Below, piece by piece: positions 50,472 to 62,760 of a DNA stretch of 64,000 bases. Made by a program: the position numbers and the translations under genes. Every line of letters begins with the position of its first letter. Positions within the stretch are counted from its first letter, which is position 1. The notes beneath the pieces are model-generated. The model saw only the letters and a list, made by a program, of their open reading frames with translations. It did not search any database and was not told the origin of the DNA. The stretch spans positions 35,475,436 through 35,539,435 of the forward strand of contig NC_087068.1 in NCBI RefSeq assembly GCF_963678635.1, given 5' to 3'. The DNA comes from Symsagittifera roscoffensis. Its lineage: Eukaryota; Xenacoelomorpha; Acoela; Convolutidae.

Positions 50472-50856
50472 TCCATTGATCAACTAGGGGCGGTCCATAT
50501 GTATTAATGTCTGATGAGTAAGTATTAATTTGCTCACCGTCTTCAAAACGAGACTCCAATTTAGTTTTCAGACTCCGATTATTTTTTAGAAACTTTCCAT
50601 GTTAATGTCAGCAACACTTCCTGAAAAAAAGTTTAGCAGAATAAATTTTTACTCAAGCTTCATATATCTGCATTTCTCTTTTTTCACATTTTTAGTTAAG
50701 TTTTAATTAACTAATTAAAAAAAGAAATAGTGTGAAAACATTAATCGAGGAGCGTTATATTGAGCAGTTTTTTTGGTTAGATTACTGATAAATATGCATG
50801 CCTTCAAAATAACTCCTCAATTTCGAGATGAATTATATTATAACGTAACTCAACTA

Positions 50857-50873
50857 AAGTAGTAACTCAACTA
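50857..50873. other. Filler at the duplication junction
   Basis: Between the two units lie about 17 extra bases, AAGTAGTAACTCAACTA. They repeat the preceding GTAACTCAACTA, which suggests copying from the adjacent end during break repair. Confidence 0.7.
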
Positions 50874-51175
50874 CTTTTTTTTTTACAAATCATTCATTAT
50901 GGTCTTCATTTGATAAAATTCTGATGGTACCTACTGCTGTTCATTGTCTCACAGATACGTAAAAATGTTCAGCTTATAACACATCACAATAAAATTGGTA
51001 TATGTTTTATAATCACTTCAAAACGTGAATTTTTCTTCGTTGATAAATTATTAATCACTTTTGGCGTTTGTTGTATGTAAATGTAGTTTTGACAATTTGT
51101 AGCAAATTTGAAGAGTTTTTATTACACATCTTTATAGCTTGTTTTAAAAGAGAAAAAACTTGAAAGAAGAACAAA

Positions 51176-51964
51176 ATGTATCCACTGGGATATTACCTTT
51201 CTGATCGGCACGTCGGTCGGGTCATGTTGGATTTAGAAGACACTCTGTACAACACAGCATCACGTAGAAGCTTGCCAGTGCCAGATAGTGATAAAGCACT
51301 CGTGCCCTATTCGGAGAAGGTCTTCGATCTAGAAGACAGATACAGCACAGCTCGACTATGGAGACTACTCAACATTTACAAGCCCTACTATGTGCACAAA
51401 AACTACACGTCTGAGTCGCTGGAGAAATTGCGAGATACCTCCAAGGGAAGTCTGCTGTCGGAGCATATCTATGGGAGTCCCATCGAAGGCATGCCGCAGA
51501 CAATTTCAGATCACATTCTTAGTCAGAGGCTGCAGAGTTTGGTGCACGGAGAGTTGCTTCCCAGTACAATCAGAGCTGAGAGGTACCCCTGGAGTCTAGC
51601 ATACGAGCGGGAAGTTGAGGCCAGACTAGCAGAGATGGGAAGATACCGGTCACTGGACTACACATATCCGTATCTGCTCAACGGGTACTCTTACCCATAC
51701 ACCAAGTGGCTCGCATTGCAAAGAGAAATAGCGAGAGTCGAGCGGCAGAGGTCTTTGAATGGATACTTGAGCAAAGAACCATCCTCAAGCAAGGGATCCA
51801 TGAAAGCCATCGAAAGTAGCGAATCAGTGTACTCGAGGTATAGGCCGCACTCGGTGCCCTTGAAGGAAGATATGGCCGCTTATTCATACAGGGAGAGACC
51901 CTGGGACTACATGGGAATGATGCGAAGAAAGGAATTGCAGCGAAGCATGGATAGTCTAAAATAG
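51176..51964 (+). CDS. Unrecognised Tyr-rich, Cys-free 262-aa protein, copy 2
   Basis: Identical in protein and, as far as I can see, in all 789 coding bases to the ORF at 47136-47924. The upstream 290 bp are also duplicated, with two substitutions (GCA to GCG and ATC to ATG near 51066 and 51084), so both copies probably have the same proximal regulatory DNA. Either the duplication is very recent, or gene conversion or selection keeps the copies alike, or the assembly joined two haplotypes. Function unknown; see copy 1 for composition. Confidence 0.8.
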   Translation: MYPLGYYLSDRHVGRVMLDLEDTLYNTASRRSLPVPDSDKALVPYSEKVFDLEDRYSTARLWRLLNIYKPYYVHKNYTSESLEKLRDTSKGSLLSEHIYGSPIEGMPQTISDHILSQRLQSLVHGELLPSTIRAERYPWSLAYEREVEARLAEMGRYRSLDYTYPYLLNGYSYPYTKWLALQREIARVERQRSLNGYLSKEPSSSKGSMKAIESSESVYSRYRPHSVPLKEDMAAYSYRERPWDYMGMMRRKELQRSMDSLK

Positions 51965-52341
51965 GACCAATAACAAGTTGACAATTTTAGTCCGAAATCA
52001 CATGTTGTCTGAAAAATCTTTCCTATTGTCCAATCAATTAATTCACTCAAACTAAAGGCATTTAAAATGCTATGAAGTTATGAGTCTCAATGACCAATTT
52101 TGTATATGTTTCTACTTAATTAGCATGATTAATTCTTAAATCGTTTTTAAAATCTAAAGAAGATTGCTCGTATCAGGGAGGGCGAAGAAAACATCGATGA
52201 AATTATTGGAAAAAAAAATTAAACATTTGAAAAAAAATAAGCTTTTTTTAAACTTGACCACAGAAGCTTGGTGAAAGATGTGAAAGATATAATTAGTGGA
52301 CACATAAAATTAAATTGCTGTCATTAATTCAGTCTGACGGT

Positions 52342-52847
52342 CAGTAGCGTGCCAAAGGGGGGGGGGGGGGGTTGCGAGGAATCGACCACCCCCCTCCCCC
52401 GCAACTTGGGTTGCCAAAACTTTCCAAGGGTCTCCCCTTTGGTATGATTTTATGACATCCATTTTTATTTTTCGCTGAACAACCTCAAAAATTTTCTACA
52501 GGCGCCTTTAGCGCAAATATGAATGATTTTTATGGCGAAGCGCGCTCCAAAAAACGCAATTTTTTTGTCAAAATTTTCCGAAGAGTGCCTAAAAACGCCT
52601 TTTTGGCCTGTTTTTTGAAAAGTTTGCCCGAAGCGCACAAAATTTTCCACAAAATAGGGTCCTTATACTATTTTGGGAGAGCTCGGAAAATCAAACTAAT
52701 CGACCTCAATAAAAGGTCTACACAAGTTTCAAACTTTTTCGAAACCCCCCCCCCCATTTTTTCAAGAACCGTAGAAACCGCAGAAATATCTCGAAAAACC
52801 GCAGAAACTTTTCAAAATTTTTTAAGGGGTTTCTCCGCACGCCACTG
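52342..52847. mobile_element. hAT-like MITE in duplication copy 2
   Basis: Same insertion as 48302-48798, so it predates the duplication. The G run near the left end is about 9 bases longer than in copy 1. Confidence 0.75.
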
Positions 52848-54427
52848 CTGATAGTATTTTGAGCCAAAATAATTTAAAGCTTATGCTTTAGAAGCATAAA
52901 AAACTTTGGAACCCCACAAAACTTATTTTCACCAGTTTGTTGCGAAATTTAGATAATGAGACAGAGAGGATGCAGACGACGTCCCAGGTTCAACTGTGTA
53001 GATGGCATTCAAAAGTTAAGACGGGTATATTTTCTCTAAATATTATGTTTAGAAAAACTGAATTGAGGAGTAGTACCGAAAAGGCCTTCTAGAATAACAG
53101 CCGAACGCTGCGCAAATGGTGTTGAATTTTGTATGTAAGCTAGGATAAGGAGTCAAGAACTTATTCAATACTCTTATATTGGTCTTGGTGATTTTTTTAT
53201 TTGTTTTTTTTTTCGGAATTTTTTGTTCACGCTAAATTTGATTTTTCGCGGTTTGAATTTGATTGCTTTGTTTCTTCACTTCATTTCCTTTGTTAAAAGC
53301 AAGGCAAACTCCACTATCGAACAGAAAAGGTGCAAATGTCACAAAAAATGGGATCGAATTCTTGTTTCAAAATGGAATTCAATTTAAGATTTCCAAGCGG
53401 AATAAAAATTATATATATTGGTCCAGTTTTCTCAAAGTGTGTTACGTTTATCAAAAAAAGTGTCAGTCATAAATTGTTTTTGTATTTCCTGTAGCCATCT
53501 TTTTTGTGTATCTGCATCGTTGAGGTCTTCTTACAAGTTATGCATTATGCTTTACCATATTTCGACGCTTTTCTATTATCCTTCATAACGCTTTTAAGAG
53601 TGCGAAGACTCTTATATAGGTCTTGCTGATTTTTTTTGTTTTTTTTTCAGGAGAGTCAATTGCAATTCATCTGCTGCAAGTTACGTAAAAAAGAACCTGG
53701 TGGCGCAAAAAAAAACGTGAACGATTTCTAGTTTTGAACGTGGAATTTAATTTTTAGATTTCCAGAGAATAAAAACTTTACCTATTCATCCAGTTTTCTC
53801 AAGTTAGGTTCATGTAATCAAAAAAGTGCCTATCATAAATTGTTCTAGAAACTTAAAGAGCTTAAATGGCATCTAATTTTTTCTTTGAGTTTTGAAAGTT
53901 GAGATTTTTTTAACAACGTCAGTGTTTTTTGTATGTTTACTTGCATTCATTACTCTTTTGCAATCTTCGCAAGACCTTCTAGGAAAGTGAAGCTGTCATC
54001 GCAAACGACGTCTTCTCAAATGCGTCTACTGAAGAGTTTATGGAGAATCCATCAGCTCGTCTCGATTGACGTAATTGTATGAAAAAAACTGAATTACAAA
54101 AACCTAATCTTGTGCTTAATCTTTGCTTGTATTTATTTCTTGAAACTTATGTTCTCAATTGATGTAAATTGTGTTTTTCCTATTTTGAGAGATTAAGGTC
54201 TAAGTAGTCGATCAAAACTTGAAGATAGCCGCCTATCACAAAAAAAAGTTTAAAAAAATAAAGCTTTCTGGGGGCAACCGCCTATCGGGCTGTGTGTATG
54301 TATGCGTAGCTAAGATTGCTTCCTTCTTCCGCGAACTCTACTTGGTTGTCTTTGCGTGTAAAGCTGTTTTTGCCCAAAAAAAATTGTATCTTTAAAGATC
54401 TTGCAAAAAAAGGTTATCTTTAAAGCA

Positions 54428-54520
54428 GGTTATCTTGCAAGATCTTGCAAGATCTTTTAAAGAGATGCATCCTCTTTAAAAGAATCTTGCAAGATTCTTG
54501 CAAGATCTTGCAAGATAACC
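54428..54520. repeat. Palindromic hairpin of ATCTTGCAAGAT units (copy 2)
   Basis: Duplicate of 50379-50471, without visible change. Confidence 0.8.
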
Positions 54521-54905
54521 TCCATTGATCAACTAGGGGCGGTCCATATGTATTAATGTCTGATGAGTAAGTATTAATTTGCTCACCGTCTTCAAAACGA
54601 GACTCCAATTTAGTTTTCAGACTCCGATTATTTTTTAGAAACTTTCCATGTTAATGTCAGCAACACTTCCTGAAAAAAAGTTTAGCAGAATAAATTTTTA
54701 CTCAAGCTTCATATATCTGCATTTCTCTTTTTTCACATTTTTAGTTAAGTTTTAATTAACTAATTAAAAAAAGAAATAGTGTGAAAACATTAATCGAGGA
54801 GCGTTATATTGAGCAGTTTTTTTGGTTAGATTACTGATAAATATGCATGCCTTCAAAATAACTCCTCAATTTCGAGATGAATTATATTATAACGTAACTC
54901 AACTA

Positions 54906-57286
54906 ATTTTCTAGTTGGTTTCCACCTAGATGTTTGGACAAAAACCGGTACAGAATTAAAATTGGCAATATAAAATCTTAATTAAATAGAAAACTTAGAA
55001 ATGACCAAAAACCCAATCCCTTCCTATAAAAAACAAATTAAACTAAACGTTTTAGTCGTTTTTGGTCTTAATTTTTTTTTGAATTAACCATCGCAATCTC
55101 GGATAGTCCTTGAAAATATAATCAGAAAAGAATTTTTTGTTCGATTCAACCTTCTATTGGAATATGTATCATTTTTACTGAACATTTTATAACAAAATAT
55201 ACACCAAAATTTTTTTCATCATTTTAGGAAAGACCCAAGCCAAGTTACATGTAGCAAAGTTTTTTTGAAATCATTTTAATCTGTATGTTGTCTTGAAATT
55301 GGATTTTATGAGACATTATTAATCATCTATTCTGCACACTTCCTGTGATTTATGCATAAATTCTATTATTTTAGCATATGGTTGCCAGACTAAATCACAA
55401 CATACTGCTTTTTGCAAGCTGCGCTTTTGTTTCTTTGTCACAATTTAAGCTTAAACAACTTATCTTCAGGTTACGCCTCTGGGTTTCCTAACTTGACTTT
55501 TTTGTATGCCATTGTCACCACTTCTGCTCGAAGAAAAGAAAATGAAGAGAGTGAATATAGATTCCATTTCTCCTAATATGGCGGATATGAAGATTAAACA
55601 CAATTCAAGAAACTCTAACGCGAATTGGACAAAAACCACAAAACTCTTTTTAAATACCGATTTGAGTTAGACAAAACTTAGCAAATGAGAAGACTCCTGT
55701 TTGACAATGGAAGAAATTTGTAGATGATTGTTTTTCTCATAAGATAGACTCATCTAATTTACGTTAAAAAGTCTTGAAACAAAAATTGTCTAAAAAATCA
55801 GACAATGAGAGATTTTACTGATATTTTATCGAAAAGGGTTCAAACAGTATCTATGTTTTTCTTTTTTGAAGTCAATTTTTATAAACAAACAAACAAACGA
55901 GCATCTAAAAGAGTTAATTTTTGACTGATAGTGATACCATTACCTTTTAAAATTTATCATTTAAGTTTGATTGAAGATCAATATATGTCGGAATATTTTT
56001 ATGGTCTTTCTACGCCCGTATTTATTGTCAAAAATTTTTGAAAGACCGAGCTACAGTTTTACATTCAGAAGAAGTCGGTTGCTCTTAGAATTTACCAAAG
56101 TTTTTAAAATTGTTTGCTTATCAGGTTTATTTTCAGAGCAACGGCAAAAGTTCTGGTTTTCAAAAGTCTTTGGAAGATTTTGACCAAAATGATTGTGCTA
56201 ATTTGGCGCAGCCTTCAAACAAATTGGAATAGGTTAACCAGTTTTGGATGTCAAAACATATTTATATTTGTTTTTTAAGAAGAGCAGCGCCATATCACTT
56301 GTAGTCGCCAGTAAATCAGATCGGTTCCCCCTTTTTTAACTCTTAAACAACGTAACACCATACAATTTCACTCCCTACTTTTGTTGCCTTAGCAATTCAA
56401 AACCAAACAACTTACCACCATACAATTTTACTCCTTACTTAATGTTGCCTTAGCAAATTGAAACCTTTACAAATTAAATCGTTTTCTATAACTCAACACC
56501 ATTTTAATTGGATCCAAAAGTAAAAGAGAACTTACTTCAAAAGTAATTTCACTAAAACTTTTCAATGAAAAAAAACAAGAAAACTGCTCATTTAAAGCCA
56601 GACAATTGCACGCTACTTAATTCTCGTAAGTTTTGAATAGAGATGACATTGCCAATATTTCGGATTGTTAAAATGATTCGAACCAAAAATGAGCAATCTT
56701 TCAACAAATTTAAAGTTTCGGCAATTAATTCAACGATCTTTGACTGAAAAAAAAGTCGTAACTTTCCAGTCAATTTCAGCCGTTATAGAAATTTAAAACA
56801 AGTTTAAAACTCGCCAAAAGGCTGAAAACTTTCAATTTTAGAATTTAAACTTATGACACGATTGCTTTGTTCAACTTTTTTTGACCTAGTCTAAAGCTGG
56901 TCCCCCTAAGTTAAAAATTTTGCTGCAAGCCTTGCTTCCCGAATAAAATGGCGATTGTTCTGAGGTTGAAATATTAGTGCACCCGTCAAGTCCTTGCGTT
57001 TATTTACGTTTTTCTATTCTTGATTTTCTTTACTTTTTTCTGCAGCCTGCCAGGAAACATCTTTTCAGAAAAGCCTGACAAAAGGTAAAGAAAGACTTAA
57101 GCTTGAAATTAACTGAAATGAATGACAATACAAAAATTTGACAAAACTTACACTGGCTTAACACAAACTAGATAACACTCTGAACAGTATAAACCTAATT
57201 TGTCTTCGTACTTTTTAAATTAATATACGGTACTTTTTCTTTCTTGTGAGTTTATGCCATTTTTGTGTCTTGTTGCAGGCTGCCCA
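54906..57286. other. Non-coding AT-rich stretch with a small tandem repeat
   Basis: Two 60-bp units lie at 56347-56466 (ACCATACAATTT..ACTCC and TGTTGCCTTAGCAA in each). Otherwise no gene or element is recognised. Confidence 0.4.
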
Positions 57287-57478
57287 CTACTTCGCAATTT
57301 TTTGAGTGGGCTCCGCTGAAATAGAATTGGATGCCAAAATATCATTTTCGACAGCATTCGTTGTTCTAGCAACCCTACTTACGGCCACATCTCGCTGGTT
57401 CCAAAAAGATGGTGGGACTAAAACTGAACGGTTGGGCAAAACGCTTTTTATAAAAGTAGAACAAAAGTACATACACAT
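57287..57478 (-). pseudogene. Fragment resembling the C-terminal part of a MULE transposase
   Basis: The 63-aa ORF contains PSFWNQRDVAVSRVARTTNAVE. In MULE/FLYWCH-type transposases a block W-N-..-RT-N-(A/S)-E is common after the DDE core, with the glutamate often catalytic. The following usual WH is missing. No other part of the transposase is clear, though the minus-strand frames at 57500-57700 are partly open. It is not the same segment as the fragment at 15.2-16.0 kb. Confidence 0.4.
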
Positions 57479-57614
57479 TTTTGGCGTTTTAAACAGTTTT
57501 TGTCTGAGTTTCTTGAATGATCAAATCATGGGACTCGCCGATCTTTTCTTGTTTTTCAAATGCAAACGAAGGCCAGTGATTCAAGTCATTTTTAAGGCCA
57601 GTGCTAAATTGTGA

Positions 57615-59454
57615 TTCAAGTCATAGGTTTATTTTGAGACCAAATCAATGATTTTTTACTTGCAACTCTGTAAGAGACGGAGGGAAAACAACCCGATAAA
57701 AACGCTCCAGGGAAATTGTTTGAAAAAACTGAAGAGCAGCTTGCTCAAAATTTAACGAATAACGAATTTCTGTGCAACGAATAAGGGTGGCATATTTACA
57801 TCTAACTGCGTACGTGTGCGCGCTGCAGTTAAAATCAGTTAGTCTTCACTTGAGAGGGCAAACTGAGCGGCCAAATCATTTTTTATTGGCAAAACCGCAC
57901 TGGCAACTGCAGCAGTTGGTGTAAATCCCTCGCTGAGATCTCTTAAATGGTTGATGACATATTGGCATCTGATTTTCCCGCTGAAATGTCATAGCTATGC
58001 TCTCCAAGCATCTCGATCAATTCGTTATTTTCTTAATGGCAGAGGTTCGACATTTATATGCTTGGCAATTCCAGTTTTCTGTAAAATTTTTTGAACGAAA
58101 TAATGAAACTGTGAATTTGAAAGAAGACTCAATCATACTTTGTTTTCGGTGTTTGCTTTTGTTATCTTGAGTACAGCATAAAATTACTGCCAGAATTTTA
58201 TATTTTTCAAAAATAAAACGTCAAATTGTTATGAATTAGCACAAGCATGTTTTTAGTAGTCATATTGATTCAGTGAAACATCTAGATGATGATAAATTAC
58301 GAACTTGTCAATAAAAATCACAAAAAACTTGGGAAGTTTCATTTTAGCACGTATACCTGAGATAAACCAAGTTTTTCAAGGTGACGCTTGCAATAATTGC
58401 AGGATTACTTTTGATCTTATAGGATTAAGATAAAGAGTTCATACAACAATAGTTTATTGAGTTGTGAAGAAAGGAGCTAGGCTGTTTTGAATTATAATTG
58501 CTTAAGAGGAAAATGACTAGGTATTTAAATGTACGGTGTTATTTTGGCTGGTTTTAAATTGTAGGACATCGTTTCAAAAAACCAAGCCTAATAAAAAAGT
58601 CTATCCACCTGTCGAATTCAACGCCCAAGATTATCACAATTAAGAAATAATGAAAAATTTTTTAGAGATTAGTAGGAACTAATTTAACAATCCGTCGCCT
58701 AAGGAGCCATGTAAAAGCAAATGCAAAAATTCTTTTTAAATAACTAGGTAAATAGCTATTAATTGAAATGGAATTTCTATGTGAATAATTCAATAATAAT
58801 ATCCACGAAATTTAATTTGTGTTCATTACAATGCTGCAAATAATTTTCATCTGAAAGATAGAGGATAAATCAGTAACTTAAATGAGCTTTTTTTTAGATT
58901 CCACCGGGCAAACAGCCTGTTATTTTTCCAAAATTTTAAGCAGAATGGTTTTCATTAAAGATTCAATTTTCTTTTGGTACGCTTTCATATCAAAAATCAT
59001 GCGATCTGTGGCAGATTTGTGTTCGCTTTTCAATTGGATTTTCCTAATTTCAACCTAATTTTTTCCAAGCAGCAGTTCAGATTAATAATTTTCAACTCAC
59101 ATACGTCTCTTAAGTGGTGGGTTAACTGAAATTTTCCGATTCGGGATGGTATTGGGGAACATTATTTTCCCTGAAATTTCAGTGGGTTGTTTAATTTTGA
59201 GTGAGGCGCTTCGAGGATAGTCTGACACTTTGCGTGATAATCAGTTGCGTCAGTGGTAGATGTGGCTAAAGTGAGGCTAAAGTGAGGGTAAGGTCAATGG
59301 TACCAATGGTAAGGTTTCATGGTTTGTGGCAAGGTTTCATGGTTTTTTTGTGTGATGGTAAGAGAATTGTCAGAAAAACGAAGTTTTTTTGGTTTTTGTG
59401 TGGAAATGTCGAGTTTTTTTCGCAGAAATCTCGGCGAGCGCTATCTAATTAGAA
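57615..59454. other. Non-coding AT-rich stretch
   Basis: Only short ORFs. A small repeat AAGGTTTCATGGTTT occurs twice at about 59310-59345. Nothing else is supported. Confidence 0.3.
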
Positions 59455-61080
59455 ACATTTAATTGTTATTTACGTGTAGATTGAGGAATGAAGGTCTTTG
59501 AATTAGTTTTTTGGTACATGGTAAGTCAATGGTAATAGTTTTCGAGCAAAAATTGAGATTATTTATCAAAAAAACTGATTTTTTAAAAAAAACTTCATAA
59601 CACAGTAAAATTTGTTATAATTCGACCTATTAACTAAGTTATTAGATAATCTTATTTTTTGAACCATCTACCTGAAACCATGCTGAAACCTACTGAAACT
59701 TCAGAATTTTCAAGGTTTTTCAAAAAACAAATTGCAAAAATTTCAAGTAATTGGAAAAAATTACTAAAATTTCAAGTTTTTGGAATAAAAATTGCAGAAA
59801 TCTCGCAGTTTTGGCTAATTTAGTAATGCTTTTGATCTAATCGAAAAAATATACTTACGTACGGAGTTTAAAATTGAGCTCAAACTGTATTTTAACTGAC
59901 ATCATAATGAGACAATGATACAAAAGTTTGAATTAAAAAAATGATTTTTTTTCCGCAAATTTTTCTCAAAATATTGAAATACGATAAAATTCAACATAAT
60001 TTGAGCTAATATGCGGGTTATATAGTGCTCTCAACACTAAAAGAAAGCTCATAAAAACCGAATTAATATTGAAACTTCCGATTTCTCGGGAAAGTAGGGA
60101 AAACAATCGTAATTTTCGAGAAAGTAAAGTAAACACTAATCAAATATATCCAAAATTTTATTTTTTCAAGCTTTCATGTGGGTAATTGACTGGTTTTTTG
60201 TCCAGTTCAGGGAAAATATAAAGAGAATCTCAACTCAATTGAACCTTAAGAGCAATATTCATTGAAAATTCTAGATCAAACTAAAATACTAATTGTTAAT
60301 TACGTGTAGATTGAGAAATGAAGGTCTTTTAATTGGTTTTTTGGTACATGGTGAGTCAATGGTAAGAGTTTTTGAGCAAAAATTGAGATCTTTTATCAAA
60401 AAAACTTAATTTTTTTCTAAAAAAATTCAAAACACAGCAATATTTGTTATAATTCGACCTATCAACTAACTTATTAGATAATCTTACTTTTTGAACCATC
60501 TACCAAAAACCATACTAAAATCTATTGAAATTTCGAAAAATTTCAAGATTTTTTGAAAAAAAACTGCAAAAATTTCAAGTATTTGGAAAAAACTGCAAAA
60601 ATTTCAAGTTTTTGGAAAAAAATGCAGAAATCTCGTAGTTTTGGCTAAATTATCAATGCTTCTGATCTAATCGAAAAAATATACTTACGTACAGAGTTTA
60701 AAAATCAAACTGTTTTTAATTGAAATCATTTTGAGACTATGAAACAAAATTTTGAATCAAAAAAAAAATTTCTACAATTTTTCTCAAAATATTGTAATAC
60801 GATAAAGATGACCATAATTTGAGCTAAGAAGCGGGTTATATACTGCTCTCAACGCTAAAAAGAAAGCTCATAATGGCTGAAGTAATAATGGAACTTCCGA
60901 CTTCTCGGGAAAGTATTGAAAAAAATCGTATTTTTTGAGAAATTAAAGTTAAAATCAATCAATTTTTCTTTTTTCAACCTTTTGTTTGGGTAATTAACTT
61001 GTTCAGGAAAAATATAAATAAGAATCTCAATTCAACTGAATATTAAGAGCATTATTCATGCAAATTTCTAGATCGAAATA
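59455..61080. repeat. Tandem repeat of about 830 bp, two diverged copies
   Basis: Copy A starts near 59455 and copy B near 60285. TACGTGTAGATTGAG at 59471 and 60301 gives an offset of 830. Other shared marks are TTTTTTGGTACATGGT, TCGACCTAT, ATCTAATCGAAAAAATATAC and GCGGGTTATATA. Divergence is moderate, with many small indels. It is non-coding. Confidence 0.8.
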
Positions 61081-61469
61081 CATGATTCAACTCCTCCTCA
61101 GTTTTTTTCGCAACGATTTACCCAATTATGTACAAAAATTACAACTTCTGAGAAAATTTTCACGTTAAAATAATAAATGTCAGATCAGTGATGAAAAATG
61201 AACTGTTTACTGCTATAATTGACTAAAAATGGGGCAACTTTTCTTAACAGTGTATTAGATATTAGATGCAATTCAACAAAATCTTCTTCATAACTGATGA
61301 ATATCTCTGTTGCTTTTAAAACATAATTTTCGTGATATTTCTGTAGAAATGATATATATATTTAAGGTTATTCTTCTTTTCTGGTTGAAACACGTTTTCG
61401 CAATTGAACTCACTTTGCAAGAAAATTTAGTCAGAACTCGGGAATTTAGAAGGAAACTAGTATCAATTG

Positions 61470-61493
61470 AACGAACAATTTGGTGGCAGAGAT
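61470..61493 (+). other. Second primer-binding-site-like motif
   Basis: GAACAATTTGGTGGCAGAG resembles the end-of-LTR/leader sequence of gypsy-like elements and shares ATTTGGTGGC with 7843-7852. No LTR pair or pol gene accompanies it. Confidence 0.2.
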
Positions 61494-61612
61494 GAAATTA
61501 GAACTGATACCCTCTGAATTTTACGATTTAATTTGCAAATGCCTTCCTCAAGGTTCCCTGCTTCAATTGCTACAGTAAAATTTTAAGCAACGTTTGAGAC
61601 ATTACAACTTTT

Positions 61613-62760
61613 GAGATCATTAACTATCACTTTTCTTGAAAAAAAAATTAGTATTTTGCTTTTCATTCATGATTTTTTGTAGTAGTTCAGTTTTAAAATC
61701 TGATTAATGTCCATTTGAGACTTTGAAAACATTTTTGATAGAAACATATTTCTTACTGAAACAAACAAAGAAACGTGAAACAACTCGAATTGCTGTAGCA
61801 TTTTTGATTTGTTTTGTAGTCACCACAAAATATTTTTCCTCTATTTAGAGTCTAATCTGTGTTTTTTTTGGCGTAGCCAATCAAAACCTCAAATCATGGG
61901 AAAAAACTGAAAACACCCAATGAAATACAGTAACTCAAAAAAATATTGATAGAGTTTTAAACTACATTCCTAATTGTAATTTTGTTCAAATATGACAAAA
62001 TTTACCAAAATATAGAAAAAATTGAGTAAAGAATTTTTTTGTGCAATTTTTTAAGCAATAACTGGAAAATTAACTAATAATTGGTTAATGCTTTGTGTCA
62101 ATTCCGATTAAATTGTTTGTTTTGTCAGACTTTTACTCAGATATCCTAGCTCTAAGTGTTCACTTCGGTGAGAAAAAATAGTTGTGAACAAATAATATTT
62201 CAATTGACAGACATGCAAAACATCACAAAGCGTTACTGAGATTTACAATTATCAACAAACATAAATTCTCCCAAAATTTCGGACAGTTCTTCGAATTCAT
62301 TCGAAGTATATTTGAAATGTGCAACTTGCTTCAAGTCTTCATTTTCTTTTGCTGTGAAGAGTCGGTCGAAACTGAATGTAGGTTTCTTGTTCACATTGTA
62401 CTTCTTGATTGTGACACACACCCTCCTCATGTTGTATGTTGCTATTTCATATAGTCTAGTACATATGTTGAGCTCCTGATCCATAGATAATTCTTTATCA
62501 GATTTGGCTTTATATAGAGGTACGAGTCCAAGGTTTTCAGCATCGTGAATAACAGTATTCTGGATTGCCGATACTTGCTTCTACTTCTTTTTCACTAAGA
62601 TAGACTTTTTGGGACTTGGTTTGAAGTGTAGTTTTTGCCCATGTAGGGCTTATCGTTTTTTGATTTTTAGTTTAGAGATCTATCACTAACTATTTAGAGA
62701 TCATTAACTATCACTTTTCTTGCAAAAAAATTATTATTTTGCTTTTCATTCATGATTTTT
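61613..62760. repeat. Pair of direct repeats of about 64 bp, 1,084 bp apart
   Basis: GAGATCATTAACTATCACTT begins at 61613 and 62697. Both continue through TTTTGCTTTTCATTCATGA with only a few differences. They bracket the ORF at 62233-62577. Confidence 0.75.
62233..62577 (-). CDS. Unrecognised ORF, possible terminal exon or pseudogene (83 aa from ATG, 114 codons open)
   Basis: From the ATG at 62482-62484 the ORF gives 83 residues (MDQELNICTRLYEI to VDNCKSQ). The frame stays open upstream to a TAG at about 62578-62580. Before that stop the same frame reads on for about 20 basic residues (KPSPKKSILVKKK). The sequence is less AT-biased than its surroundings and looks coding: charged, without low complexity. 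A last exon of a gene that continues beyond the stop-side, or a pseudogene with one stop, are both possible. No acceptor with a good pyrimidine tract is seen at the TAG. No family recognised. Confidence 0.35.
   Translation of the reverse strand, partial: QVSAIQNTVIHDAENLGLVPLYKAKSDKELSMDQELNICTRLYEIATYNMRRVCVTIKKYNVNKKPTFSFDRLFTAKENEDLKQVAHFKYTSNEFEELSEILGEFMFVDNCKSQ

Larger units (their letters stand above)
46834..50856 (+). repeat. 4.04-kb tandem duplication, copy 1
   Basis: The unit begins in ACTTTTTTTTTACAAATC and ends GTAACTCAACTA. It contains 290 bp upstream of the 262-aa gene, the gene, a hAT-like MITE, an internal diverged repeat and a palindromic hairpin. Copy 2 is offset by 4040 bp up to the MITE and by 4049 bp after it. 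Confidence 0.95.
50874..54905 (+). repeat. 4.05-kb tandem duplication, copy 2
   Basis: It differs from copy 1 by about nine scattered substitutions that I could find and by a longer G run in the MITE (net +9). The coding sequence is identical. It ends at GTAACTCAACTA, after which unique sequence (ATTTTCTAGTTGG) follows. Confidence 0.95.
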
